Below, piece by piece: positions 49,160-57,566 of a stretch of DNA of 64,000 bases (within the stretch, counting starts at the first letter, position 1; each line of letters starts with the position of its first letter). This DNA is from Bacteroidales bacterium (GTDB taxonomy: Bacteria > Bacteroidota > Bacteroidia > Bacteroidales > UBA932). The DNA lies in the NCBI GenBank assembly GCA_016281015.1, contig JAEEHS010000033.1, positions 1 to 64,000 of the forward strand, in the 5' to 3' direction. A model generated the notes under the pieces. The model was given only the letters and a program-made list of their open reading frames with translations, was not told the origin of the DNA and did not search any database. Both the position numbers and the translations under genes were made by a program.

Positions 49160-50422
49160 ATGGTCCGAGTAAAACCCTTCGCGGCAATCCGTCCGCCCAA
49201 AGATTTGGTGACCGAGGTCGCCGCACCCCCGTATGATGTCCTGAACTCCGAGGAAGCCCGCGCGATGGCCGGGGAGAAATCCCTGCTGCATATCACCAAG
49301 CCGGAGATTGACTTTAGCCCCATTGCCGGCGAGCACGAGCAGCGCACCTATGACAAGGCCGTAGCGAATTTCAAGGCCTGGAAAGAGAAAGGCTGGCTCC
49401 GCCAGGACGGCAAACCCGAATACTATGTCTATGCCCAGACGATGGGCCGCCGCACCCAGTACGGCCTCGTCCTCTGTGCCCATACCGACGACTACGCCTC
49501 CGGGATTATCAAAAAGCACGAACTGACCCGCAAGGACAAGGAAGACGACCGGATGATCCATGTCCGTATCCAGAACGCGAACATCGAACCGGTGTTCTTC
49601 GCCTACAAGGACAACGCCTCCCTCAACGAGATCGTCGCCAAGGCCGCCGCCGGGAAGCCGGAATACAAGTTCACGGACGAGAATGGTTTTGTCCATACCT
49701 TCTGGATCATCGACGATGACGCGACCATCGCGCGCATCACCGAAATCTTTACGAGTGAGGTGGATGCCTTCTACGTGGCCGACGGCCATCACCGTACGGC
49801 GGCCGCTGCCCGGGTCGGTGCCGAGAAACGCGCCCAGAACCCCGCCCATACCGGAGAGGAAGAGTACAACTGGTTCATGGCGGTCTGCTTCCCCCAGAGC
49901 CACCTCGCCATCATCGACTACAACCGGGTCGTGAAGGACCTCAACGGACTCAGCGAAGAAGCCTTCCTGAAAGCCCTGGAAGCGGATTTCGAGGTCGCTT
50001 TGGCTTCCAAGCCGCGCTGCGGCCGTCCCGCCAAACCCGCCGCCCCGACCGGCCTCCACAACTTCTCGATGTACCTCGGCGACAAATGGTATTCCCTCAC
50101 GGCCAAGCCCGGCCGCTATGACGACAGCGATCCGATCGGCGTGCTGGATGTGACCATCCTGTCCCAGCTGGTGCTGGACAAGATCCTCGGTATCAAGGAC
50201 CTCCGCACCGACAAGCGCATCGACTTCGTCGGCGGAATCCGTGGCCTCGGCGAGCTGAGCCGCCGTGTGGACTCCGGAGAGATGAAAGTCGCCTTCGCCC
50301 TCTATCCCGTGTCCATGGACCAGCTCATCCGCATCGCCGACACCGGCAACATCATGCCCCCGAAGACGACCTGGTTCGAGCCCAAGCTCCGCTCCGGCCT
50401 CGCCATCCACTCGCTGGTGTAG
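49160..50422 (+). CDS. DUF1015 family protein
   Basis: 420 residues, matching the DUF1015 family along its length: VRVKPFAAIRPPKDLVTEVA then APPYDVLNSEEA at the N terminus, KHELTRKDKEDDR, and DGHHRTAAAARVG (DGHHR at residues 208-212). In many Bacteroidetes this gene follows serC-serA; here it lies after glyA and the nuclease. The DGHHR motif is similar to the nucleotide-binding motif of ParB/SerK-like proteins, so a serine- or glycerate-related activity is possible (inference). A 20-bp tandem repeat begins in its last codons. Confidence 0.9.
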   Translation: MVRVKPFAAIRPPKDLVTEVAAPPYDVLNSEEARAMAGEKSLLHITKPEIDFSPIAGEHEQRTYDKAVANFKAWKEKGWLRQDGKPEYYVYAQTMGRRTQYGLVLCAHTDDYASGIIKKHELTRKDKEDDRMIHVRIQNANIEPVFFAYKDNASLNEIVAKAAAGKPEYKFTDENGFVHTFWIIDDDATIARITEIFTSEVDAFYVADGHHRTAAAARVGAEKRAQNPAHTGEEEYNWFMAVCFPQSHLAIIDYNRVVKDLNGLSEEAFLKALEADFEVALASKPRCGRPAKPAAPTGLHNFSMYLGDKWYSLTAKPGRYDDSDPIGVLDVTILSQLVLDKILGIKDLRTDKRIDFVGGIRGLGELSRRVDSGEMKVAFALYPVSMDQLIRIADTGNIMPPKTTWFEPKLRSGLAIHSLV

Positions 50423-50453
50423 CGCATCCCCTGTTGGTGTAGCGCATCCCCTG
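50415..50453 (+). repeat. 20-bp tandem duplication across the DUF1015 stop codon
   Basis: TGGTGTAGCGCATCCCCTG occurs at 50415-50433 and 50435-50453. The first copy contains the stop codon (50420-50422). Loss of one copy would not change the protein. Confidence 0.85.
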
Positions 50454-50464
50454 CCGGGGAGACC

Positions 50465-50571
50465 CGTGAAATGGAAACAACTGATTGATAGCTACTTGCC
50501 TAATTCAACCTCTGCAATATGCGGAGGTTGAATTGCATAAAGAATTGGTAGTGAGGCGTTTCCATTTCACG
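50465..50571. repeat. Nested inverted repeat (two concentric palindromes)
   Basis: Outer arms of 14 bp are perfect: CGTGAAATGGAAAC (50465-50478) and GTTTCCATTTCACG (50558-50571). Inside is a second hairpin with 11-bp perfect arms AATTCAACCTC (50502-50512) and GAGGTTGAATT (50524-50534), whose stem can extend by four more pairs to a 3-nt loop. The inner part is AT-rich, unlike its surroundings. No ORF is supported. Confidence 0.85.
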
Positions 50572-50662
50572 CCTCATTGTACCTGCGGGAGAAGCAGCTA
50601 GGGCCACGGGTTATTGTCAGGGTGTTCCAGAGGTGCCACACGGAGGGCATAGGAGCCGGAGA

Positions 50663-50781
50663 GGCAGGGGGCCAGCGGACGGCGTAGCCGCCCGTGGCTG
50701 CGTGAACGGGAGGGGCCCACAAGCGCAGCGACGTGGGAGGGATAGGGCCGTAGGCCCGTAACGGGCCGCTGGCCCCCTGCC
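50663..50781. repeat. Long GC-rich inverted repeat with internal hairpins
   Basis: Perfect 16-bp arms GGCAGGGGGCCAGCGG (50663-50678) and CCGCTGGCCCCCTGCC (50766-50781) enclose 87 bp. The interior has smaller hairpins, for example CGGC-GTA-GCCG and CCCAC...GTGGG. It could fold as a multi-branched RNA or DNA element. A 63-codon minus-strand frame here looks fortuitous. The rest of the 50423-50928 gap (50572-50662, 50782-50878) has no gene I can support. Confidence 0.8.
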
Positions 50782-50878
50782 CGCAGGCGACTGCCCGACG
50801 TGCCGCACCGCCCGTCCCGGACCTACAGGACGGCGGGACCTGCGGGAGAACGAAAATGGCGGAAATCGTTCGGCGGCA

Positions 50879-50929
50879 GGGACAGCGGGACCTGCGGGAC
50901 AGCGGAACCTGCGGGACAGCGGGAGGGAC
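50879..50929. repeat. 17-bp tandem repeat, three units
   Basis: GGGACAGCGGGACCTGC (50879-50895), GGGACAGCGGAACCTGC (50896-50912) and a diverged third unit (50913-50929). The array ends at the stop codon of the oxidoreductase. The motif ACCTGCGGGA also occurs at 50581 and 50838 in the same gap. Confidence 0.8.
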
Positions 50930-52200
50930 TACAGGGAGAGGGAGGCGGCGAAGCAGACGAGGAGGCTGTCGCGGGTGGAGGGAAGAGCCGTCAGGGGGGT
51001 GTGAGAAGGGTCATGGACGGCGTGAAGGAAGTCATCCACGAGGAGAAAGTCGGCGCCGGCGTGGAAAGGAAGCGCGGCTTCGGCGGAGAGGTCGATGCGG
51101 CGGGAAGAGAGGCAGGAAGGGGGGCAGGAAGGGGCCGCTTCGAGTGAGGGTTCGAGTGAGGGTTCGACAGTGATGACGGCCCCGTCGGCGATGATGCGGC
51201 CGCGGGTACCCGTGAGGATGGTCCTCCGCCCCTCATCGGGTGAGAGCCCGTCCATTTCGATGTCCAGGGTAACCCCTTCCCGGGTGAAGACCGTTACCCG
51301 CTGCCAATCGGCCACGTCGTTGCCCGAATGGAAGGCGCAGCGTCCATAGCGCCCCGTCCGGACCTCCCGCAGCACCGCCTCCTCCTTGGTCTCGCCCGGA
51401 AGCGGGAAGAAAGAGTCGGTCCAGAGGCCACGGCGGAGGTACAGATCCGTAGCCGACCAGGAGCAAGATTCCTGCAGCGGGCAGTCCAGACAGCGCTCTG
51501 CAGCACCCTCCGGGGCCTTCTCCGGACGAAAGAAGGTAAGCCCGCCCTCCGAAGACACCCCGGAGAAACCAGCGGAGGACCCGGGAGAAGCCGGCTCCGC
51601 AGGATGGACCCCCGTCATCCAGAGGAGGATATCCACATCGTGGCAGCACTTCGAAAGAAAAATCGGGGAGGTCTCCCGCGAGGAGCCCCAGGGGCCGCGG
51701 ACGAAACTGTGACACATCCGGTCACGGCCGATCCGCACCCGGTGGGAGACCGAGCGCAACGCCCCGATGGTCCCCTCTTCCAGCAATGCTTTCAGCCGTC
51801 GGTAGAGTGGATGGTAACGCAGCACATAGCAGCCGCAGGCTACGACGCCGGCGCGCCCCACCTCCTCCAGCAAGGTCTCCAGTTCAGCCACCCCTTCACA
51901 GGAAGGCTTTTCCAGGAGGATATGGTAACCGTAGGATGCCGCCTGGAGCGCCTGCGAGAAATGGCTGCGGTCCGGCGATGAGATGAGCACCGCATCGACG
52001 GCGCGGCGCTCGGCAAAGAACGCCTCCGAAGAAGTGAAACAGGCCTCGGCCGGAACACCGTACTGCTCCCGGGCCGCTTCCAGATGGACCTCGGAAGGCT
52101 CGACGACTGCCCCCACACGGAATGCATCCGGATGTTCCTGAAGATATGCCAGATACTTCCGGGCCCGATTGCCCATGCCGATGACCGCGAGCGAAAGCAT
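50929..52200 (-). CDS. Gfo/Idh/MocA family oxidoreductase
   Basis: 423 residues. The N-terminal Rossmann fold binds NAD(P) (SLAVIGMGNRARKYL), with the catalytic-region motif HILLEKPSCEG. The C-terminal alpha/beta domain has CLDCPLQESC, a cysteine cluster seen in a subgroup of this family. It acts on a sugar or inositol derivative that cannot be named. It starts 2 bp after the BatD-BatE gene and is the last gene of the aerotolerance operon, an unusual partner. Confidence 0.9.
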   Translation of the reverse strand: MLSLAVIGMGNRARKYLAYLQEHPDAFRVGAVVEPSEVHLEAAREQYGVPAEACFTSSEAFFAERRAVDAVLISSPDRSHFSQALQAASYGYHILLEKPSCEGVAELETLLEEVGRAGVVACGCYVLRYHPLYRRLKALLEEGTIGALRSVSHRVRIGRDRMCHSFVRGPWGSSRETSPIFLSKCCHDVDILLWMTGVHPAEPASPGSSAGFSGVSSEGGLTFFRPEKAPEGAAERCLDCPLQESCSWSATDLYLRRGLWTDSFFPLPGETKEEAVLREVRTGRYGRCAFHSGNDVADWQRVTVFTREGVTLDIEMDGLSPDEGRRTILTGTRGRIIADGAVITVEPSLEPSLEAAPSCPPSCLSSRRIDLSAEAALPFHAGADFLLVDDFLHAVHDPSHTPLTALPSTRDSLLVCFAASLSL

Positions 52201-52202
52201 GG

Positions 52203-54830
52203 TCAGATCACCTCGATGTCAGCGGATTTGATCCATCCCTGCCGGCCATCCGAAAGCTCGATCTGTGAGTAGAGGGACACCTCGTCCATCAATTTGACCT
52301 TGGTCCCTTCGTGAAGGATGAACAGCGTCTTGGCAGCATCCGCACCCGGCGCGCTCTGGACCGAAGTCACCCCGCGCATCACGACCGCCGCATTCTTCAG
52401 GCGGGCGTCCGACAGCTGCCAGTGGGCAAAATCCCAGCAAAGGAAGGTCAGGATAAGGGTGACGATGCCACTGAAAAAGCCCCAGCGGCGGCTCCGCTCA
52501 CTGCCGCCCAAAAGGAACAGCAGCACCAGCGAGAGCGTCAGCGCCAGCAGCACCAGGGACAGGACCGCCCAGACATTGCCCGGGAGGGAATAGCAGAGCT
52601 TCCGGCCCCAGGTTTCCAGGATGAATTCCGGCACCTCGTCGATGCGGTCCTGGGTCATCGCCCGGGCGAAATCGAGGTTGTAACGCACATCGGCATCAGA
52701 GGGGTCCATCCGAAGGGCCCGCTCATAGTTGACGATGGCCTTGCCGAGCTGCTCCGACTTGAAGTAGGCATTGCCGAGGTTGTACAGCAGGTCTTTCGAC
52801 CGCACGCCCGTCGAGAGGACCTCTTCCCAGGCCCCGGCGGCGGCGGGATAATCCCCCGCGGTGTAAGCCGTTACGCCGGAGAGGAAGAGGGAATCCGGAT
52901 AATCTGCCGGAGCCGCCTCGGCCCCCAGCGGAACGACAAGGAGCAGGGCCCCGACCAGGGCCGCCACGGCAGCGGAAGGAGTCTTTTTCATGGACGCATC
53001 AATGGCTGTAATGACAGAGAGCGCTTCCTCGTAATGGGCATTCATCGCTTCATGGCCCTCGGAAGGCGCATAGCGGGCAAATTCACAGGCCTCCAGAAGA
53101 GCCGTGAACCTTCCGGCGACCTCCTCGGAAACGCCCCGGCCCTTGAGGGCCTCGGCGATGTTCTCCTGGGTCTGCCGGGCCATATCCATGCCCAGCTTGT
53201 CGGTCACAAAGCCCACCAGCGCCCGGTGCAGCTCCTCATAGAAGGCCGTGTAAAGGTCCTTTTTCAGGAAATCCCCGGCCTGGCTGAGCCGGCGGAGCGC
53301 CTGACGGGTCGCCTGGCGCTTGCGGCTGCCGGAAACGTCCGCCCGGCGGGCGGCGAGTTTCCGAAGCCCCAGCCACAGTCCGGCGGCCACGGCGGCGAGC
53401 AGCGCCACAATCACCCAATAGAGCGACTTTCCGACCAGGAAGCTTTCGTCAGCACCCAGATCGGTCTTCGTGCGGATAAAGCGGATGTCCTCCCCGAGGT
53501 TTTTCACCCCTTTGCGGTCCACTATGAGGGTCTCAGACCCCTCCACCGAAGCAGCGACCCCGGCGGAGCGGGCAACGCTCAGGTGAAGGGAATCCGTCGC
53601 GGCCACCTGGTAGCGGCGGGCGGCGATGTCGTAATAAGCATACTGGACGGGAGAGAGGGTGAACTCCCCCGGACTCCGCGGAATGAACGGATATTCAAAC
53701 GTCTTGCTGCCGGAGGTACCGCCCTTGTCCACAGCACTCGTCGTCTTGACGTCATAGACCTCGAAATCCGGCGGAAACGCGATCTTCGGGGCGCTCACGA
53801 GGCTTACATTCCCCTTCCCGGACACCGTGACGATGAGCGAAGCCGCATCATGGGTCTTGAGCGTATCCTTGCTCAGGCGGGCCGAGACGCGGAAACTGCC
53901 CACGCCCCCGCCGAAGGAGGCCGGCGCCCCGGCAGGCAGGGCGGACACATGGACCGTCTGGGCGGGCGTCGTCACCCGCTGCCGGACGGTCATGAAATCG
54001 TTTTCAAAAAAGTCGTCGAGGAGGGACCCGGTCCGGGTACGCTGGCGGCGCACATTCACCAGGCAAATGATTTCAGAAGGGTCGATGGTCAGGTCGCCGG
54101 ACTTCTGGGGAATCAGGGTCCAGCGGCGCAGGACAGCAGCATTGTAAATCTGTCCGCCCAGCTGTTCCCGCTGGAAGTTGATGTTCTGCGGCGCTTCTAC
54201 TTCCGCGCTCCAGAAGCCGTTGAAAGAAGGGAACTTGGCATTCTCGAAACCGGAGAGGTTCGCCCGGTTGTAGATTTTCAAGGTCGCCGTAACCGGCTCG
54301 CCGACAACCACTTTATTGCGGCTCAGCACCAGGCGTAGGAACAGGTCCTCGCCGCTGGACTGGGCGCTGCTCTGGGCGCCGGAGGATCCGGAAGCCGAGG
54401 GATTGCCTGCGCCCTGGGAGGCCCCGGAAGAAGGCTTGGAAGCGTCCCCCGGCACCACCTGGATTTCCACACTGCGGGAATGGATCTCGTTTCCTTTGAC
54501 CCTGGCCGTCGCCGGTGGAAGGGTGAAAGTTCCCGCGCGGCGCGCTTGCAGAATATAGGTATAAGAGGTCTGCGAGGAACGCGTGGTTTTTCCATTGACC
54601 ATGGAAATGCTGGTCGAAGAGCCTTTCTGAGGCCCCCAGACCAGGGTGAAATCCTCACCCGGCTCCCACTGGAAGTCCGAAGGGCTGTGCTCGCCCTCCA
54701 CGACGAAGACGACATTGAAACGTTCCGACAGTTCCACGATCGAGTGGACATCCACCCGGATCGTCGCCTGCGCGAAGGCGGCGACGCACCCGAGAAGAGC
54801 CATGAGGCTGATGTAAAGCTTCTTCATCAT
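52203..54830 (-). CDS. Fused BatD-BatE aerotolerance protein
   Basis: 875 residues. The signal peptide (KKLYISLMALLGCVAAFA) leads into a BatD domain (IRVDVHSIVELSERFNVVFV; repeated Ig-like segments) to a membrane helix near residue 460 (VIVALLAAVAAGLWLGL). After a helical cytoplasmic-like part, residue 614 begins a second signal-like helix (MKKTPSAAVAALVGALLLV), followed by TPR repeats (SKDLLYNLGNAYFKSEQLGK), two membrane helices and an SH3 domain (LFILHEGTKVKLMDEVS...GWIKSADIEVI), as in BatE. The reading frame is continuous, so this is a genuine fusion or a readthrough of two adjacent genes. Confidence 0.85.
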   Translation of the reverse strand: MMKKLYISLMALLGCVAAFAQATIRVDVHSIVELSERFNVVFVVEGEHSPSDFQWEPGEDFTLVWGPQKGSSTSISMVNGKTTRSSQTSYTYILQARRAGTFTLPPATARVKGNEIHSRSVEIQVVPGDASKPSSGASQGAGNPSASGSSGAQSSAQSSGEDLFLRLVLSRNKVVVGEPVTATLKIYNRANLSGFENAKFPSFNGFWSAEVEAPQNINFQREQLGGQIYNAAVLRRWTLIPQKSGDLTIDPSEIICLVNVRRQRTRTGSLLDDFFENDFMTVRQRVTTPAQTVHVSALPAGAPASFGGGVGSFRVSARLSKDTLKTHDAASLIVTVSGKGNVSLVSAPKIAFPPDFEVYDVKTTSAVDKGGTSGSKTFEYPFIPRSPGEFTLSPVQYAYYDIAARRYQVAATDSLHLSVARSAGVAASVEGSETLIVDRKGVKNLGEDIRFIRTKTDLGADESFLVGKSLYWVIVALLAAVAAGLWLGLRKLAARRADVSGSRKRQATRQALRRLSQAGDFLKKDLYTAFYEELHRALVGFVTDKLGMDMARQTQENIAEALKGRGVSEEVAGRFTALLEACEFARYAPSEGHEAMNAHYEEALSVITAIDASMKKTPSAAVAALVGALLLVVPLGAEAAPADYPDSLFLSGVTAYTAGDYPAAAGAWEEVLSTGVRSKDLLYNLGNAYFKSEQLGKAIVNYERALRMDPSDADVRYNLDFARAMTQDRIDEVPEFILETWGRKLCYSLPGNVWAVLSLVLLALTLSLVLLFLLGGSERSRRWGFFSGIVTLILTFLCWDFAHWQLSDARLKNAAVVMRGVTSVQSAPGADAAKTLFILHEGTKVKLMDEVSLYSQIELSDGRQGWIKSADIEVI

Positions 54831-54831
54831 G

Positions 54832-55575
54832 CTACCAATTCTTTTCCTTCTGGCGGGAGCGGAGGGCCGCCGCCTTTTCTTTCTTCACCTTGTCCTGGGT
54901 GTCTTTTTCCTTGGCCTGGATGGCCTGGAGCATCTGCTGGGCCTGCTGGGGGGAGATTTCCTGCTCCTGAGGCTGTTGCTGCTGCTCCTGATTCTGATCC
55001 GGCTTATCCTGGTCCTGCTTATCCTGGTTATCCTGCTGGTCTTGATTCTGCTGCTGGTCTTGATTTTGCTGCTGGTCCTGATTCTGCTGCTGGTCCTGAT
55101 TCTGGTTCTCCCCGCCTCCACCTTGCTGCTGGTTCTGGAGCATCTTCCTGGCATAGAGGTAATTCTCCTTTGCGTCCATGTCGTCCGGATTCACCACCAG
55201 CGCCTCCATGAAAGCCTGGACCGCCTTCTGGTAATCCTTCTTCTGGAGGGCGATGTCACCGGCATTGTACGCACTGTGATGGGCCATTTCCTGCTGCAGC
55301 TTCGGATGGAGGATCTCCGGGATATGCCGACGGGCCTGGTCCATGTATTTGGCGGCCTCGTCATACGACTGCTCCCGGTAGAGGGCGTTCGCGAGGTTGT
55401 AGGCCGCGCGGGCGGAAGTCGTGTCCACATTCAGGCCCCTTCGGTATTCGATATCCGCATCGGAGAATTTCTCCCGGCGGAAGGCACGGTTTCCTTTCCG
55501 CACACTGCGGCTCTCTGTCTGGGCCATGGCCAGGACCGGAAGCAGTAATGTTATGAGTATCAAGAACTTCTTCAT
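54832..55575 (-). CDS. batC: BatC, TPR-repeat aerotolerance protein
   Basis: 247 residues with signal peptide MKKFLILITLLLPVLAMA. TPR repeats cover about residues 25-150 (ADIEYRRGLNVDTTSARAAY, NLANALYREQSYDEAAKYMD). A Gln/Asn/Asp-rich tract (NQDQQQ units, about residues 155-205) follows; on DNA it is a short imperfect tandem repeat at about 54960-55115. It is an envelope scaffold of the Bat complex. It lies between BatD-E and BatB, overlapping BatB by 4 bp. Confidence 0.88.
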   Translation of the reverse strand: MKKFLILITLLLPVLAMAQTESRSVRKGNRAFRREKFSDADIEYRRGLNVDTTSARAAYNLANALYREQSYDEAAKYMDQARRHIPEILHPKLQQEMAHHSAYNAGDIALQKKDYQKAVQAFMEALVVNPDDMDAKENYLYARKMLQNQQQGGGGENQNQDQQQNQDQQQNQDQQQNQDQQDNQDKQDQDKPDQNQEQQQQPQEQEISPQQAQQMLQAIQAKEKDTQDKVKKEKAAALRSRQKEKNW

Positions 55576-56576
55576 CGCTGAAAGAGTTTTCTGCGGGATC
55601 GGCGCTCGCCGATGAGCATTTCAATGACAAACAGGAGCAGGGCGATGCCGAAGAAATACATATACTGCTCGTCGTACTCTTCGAAGACGACGCTGCCGAA
55701 CTCCTCGTCCTCCATGGCGCGGACATCGTCCACGATGGGCCCGAGGCCGAATTCTTCGTTGCCGGCATGGATGTAGGCACCGCCGCCGGCCTTGGCCACC
55801 TGACGGAGGGTTTCCTCGTCCAGGCGGGTGACGACGATGTTGCCGTCCTTGTCTTTCATCAGCTCCCCTTCGAAGGGAATGGGCTGGCCTTCGGGCGAGC
55901 CGACGCCGATGGTATAGACCCGGATGCCGGCCTCGGCGGCTTCCTTCGCGGCGGCGACGGCATCGTCCTCATGGTTCTCGCCGTCGGAAATGACCACGAT
56001 GACCCGGCTCTTCTGGCTCTGGGCGCTGAAAGAACGGATGGCCGTATGGATGGCATCGCCGATGGCTGTACCCTGGATGGGAACCGAACCGGTGTCGATG
56101 TTCGAGAGGAACATTTTGGCGGAGACATAGTCCGTGGTGACCGGAAGCTGGACGAAAGAGGTGCCGGCAAAGATGATGAGGCCGATCCGGTCGTCCTGCA
56201 GCTTGTCGGTCAGGCGCGCGATGGACAGTTTGGCCCGCTCCAGGCGGCTCGGAGAATAATCTTCCGCCAGCATAGAATTGGAAACGTCCAGACAGACAAT
56301 GATTTCCGCGCCACGGGTCTTATGCTCGGAGAGCTTGGCACCGATCTGGGGACGTGCCAGGCCCAGCACGAAAAAGGCAAAGCCCAGGCAGAAGAGCACC
56401 ACCCGCACCCAGCCTTTGGCCCCGGACCAGGAGGGCATGAGCTGCTTCACGAGGGCCTCGTCCCCGAAACGCCGGATGCGACGCTCCCGAAGCTGCCGGA
56501 GCGCCCCGTATCCGAGCAGCAGCAGCGGAATGAGCAGGAGCAGCCAGAGGAATCTGTATTGTGCAAATATCAGCAT
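55572..56576 (-). CDS. batB: BatB, von Willebrand A domain membrane protein
   Basis: 334 residues. Two N-terminal membrane segments (FLWLLLLIPLLLLGYGAL; WVRVVLFCLGFAFFVLGLA), a VWA domain with MIDAS motif CLDVSNSMLAEDYSPSRL and the Thr/Asp partner GTSFVQLP, and a C-terminal membrane helix. VWA domains bind metal and mediate protein contacts. It follows BatA after 3 bp. Confidence 0.92.
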   Translation of the reverse strand: MLIFAQYRFLWLLLLIPLLLLGYGALRQLRERRIRRFGDEALVKQLMPSWSGAKGWVRVVLFCLGFAFFVLGLARPQIGAKLSEHKTRGAEIIVCLDVSNSMLAEDYSPSRLERAKLSIARLTDKLQDDRIGLIIFAGTSFVQLPVTTDYVSAKMFLSNIDTGSVPIQGTAIGDAIHTAIRSFSAQSQKSRVIVVISDGENHEDDAVAAAKEAAEAGIRVYTIGVGSPEGQPIPFEGELMKDKDGNIVVTRLDEETLRQVAKAGGGAYIHAGNEEFGLGPIVDDVRAMEDEEFGSVVFEEYDEQYMYFFGIALLLFVIEMLIGERRSRRKLFQR

Positions 56577-56579
56577 GGC

Positions 56580-57563
56580 TCAGGGCATTTTACGGATGAG
56601 CGCCGTGGCGAGAATCTCCAAAAGGAGGCATACGAGGGCCGCCACGGCATATCCCTTGAACAAATCCTTGTACACCGGGAAGGAATCCACGGTGGTCCGG
56701 GTCTTTTCCATCCGGTCGATTTCGCCGTAGATCTCGGAGAGTTTCGTATTGTCGTCCGCCCGGAAATACTTTCCGCCGGTGGTGGAGGCAATGCTGCGGA
56801 GCAGCGGTTCGTCGATCTCCACCTTGACATTCTGGAGGTCCATGCCCCAGGGGGTCATGACCGGATAAGGGGCCTCCCCTTCCCGGCCGACGCCGATGGT
56901 GTAGACGCGGATCCCATAGGTCTTGGCGATGTCCGCGGCCATGGACGGGTCGATCTCGCCGGAATTGTTGACGCCGTCGGTCAGCAGGATGATGACCCGG
57001 CTCTTGGCGTCGGAGTCCTTCATCCGCGCGACGGCGGTCGCCAGGCCGTTGCCGATGGCCGTTCCATCCTCGATCAGGTCCGTCTGGACCTCCTTCATGA
57101 GGTTGATCAGGGTGGCGCGGTCCGTCGTGAGCGGGCACTGGGTGTAGCTTTCACCGGCAAAGACGACGATGCCCATCCGGTCGCTCGGGCGCTGGGCGAT
57201 GAATTCGATGGAAATATCTTTCGCGGCGCTCAGCCGGTCGGGCTTGAAGTCCCGGGCCAGCATGGAGGTGGAAACGTCCATGGCAAAGACAATGTCAATG
57301 CCCTCGGTGTCAATGCGTTCTACCTCGGAGGAGGAACGGGGCCGGGCGATGGCGATGATGATCAGGGTAAGCGCGGCAAGGCGCAGGATCTCCGGAAGGT
57401 GCCGAAGGGCTGGCAGGAGCTGCCTTCCGCCGGAGAGCCAGGGGGCGATGGTGGAAACGCGGAGGTGCGGCCTCCGCCCGCCCATCTCCCGCCAGAGGTA
57501 GAGGGCGCCGAGAAGCGGAACCACTACCAGCAGCCACAGCAGATAAGGATACTCGAAATACAT
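56580..57563 (-). CDS. batA: BatA, von Willebrand A domain membrane protein
   Basis: 327 residues, paralogous to BatB. N-terminal membrane segment (YLLWLLVVVPLLGALYLW), VWA domain with MIDAS AMDVSTSMLARDFKPDRL and LLTDGVNNSGEIDP, C-terminal helix. It belongs to the operon linked in Bacteroides fragilis to oxygen tolerance. Confidence 0.92.
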   Translation of the reverse strand: MYFEYPYLLWLLVVVPLLGALYLWREMGGRRPHLRVSTIAPWLSGGRQLLPALRHLPEILRLAALTLIIIAIARPRSSSEVERIDTEGIDIVFAMDVSTSMLARDFKPDRLSAAKDISIEFIAQRPSDRMGIVVFAGESYTQCPLTTDRATLINLMKEVQTDLIEDGTAIGNGLATAVARMKDSDAKSRVIILLTDGVNNSGEIDPSMAADIAKTYGIRVYTIGVGREGEAPYPVMTPWGMDLQNVKVEIDEPLLRSIASTTGGKYFRADDNTKLSEIYGEIDRMEKTRTTVDSFPVYKDLFKGYAVAALVCLLLEILATALIRKMP

Positions 57564-57566
57564 AGG

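Noticed and set aside
50617..50808. 63-codon minus-strand frame in the palindromic gap
   Set aside because: Lies inside the GC-rich inverted repeat, low-complexity Pro/Arg/Gly, no start context.
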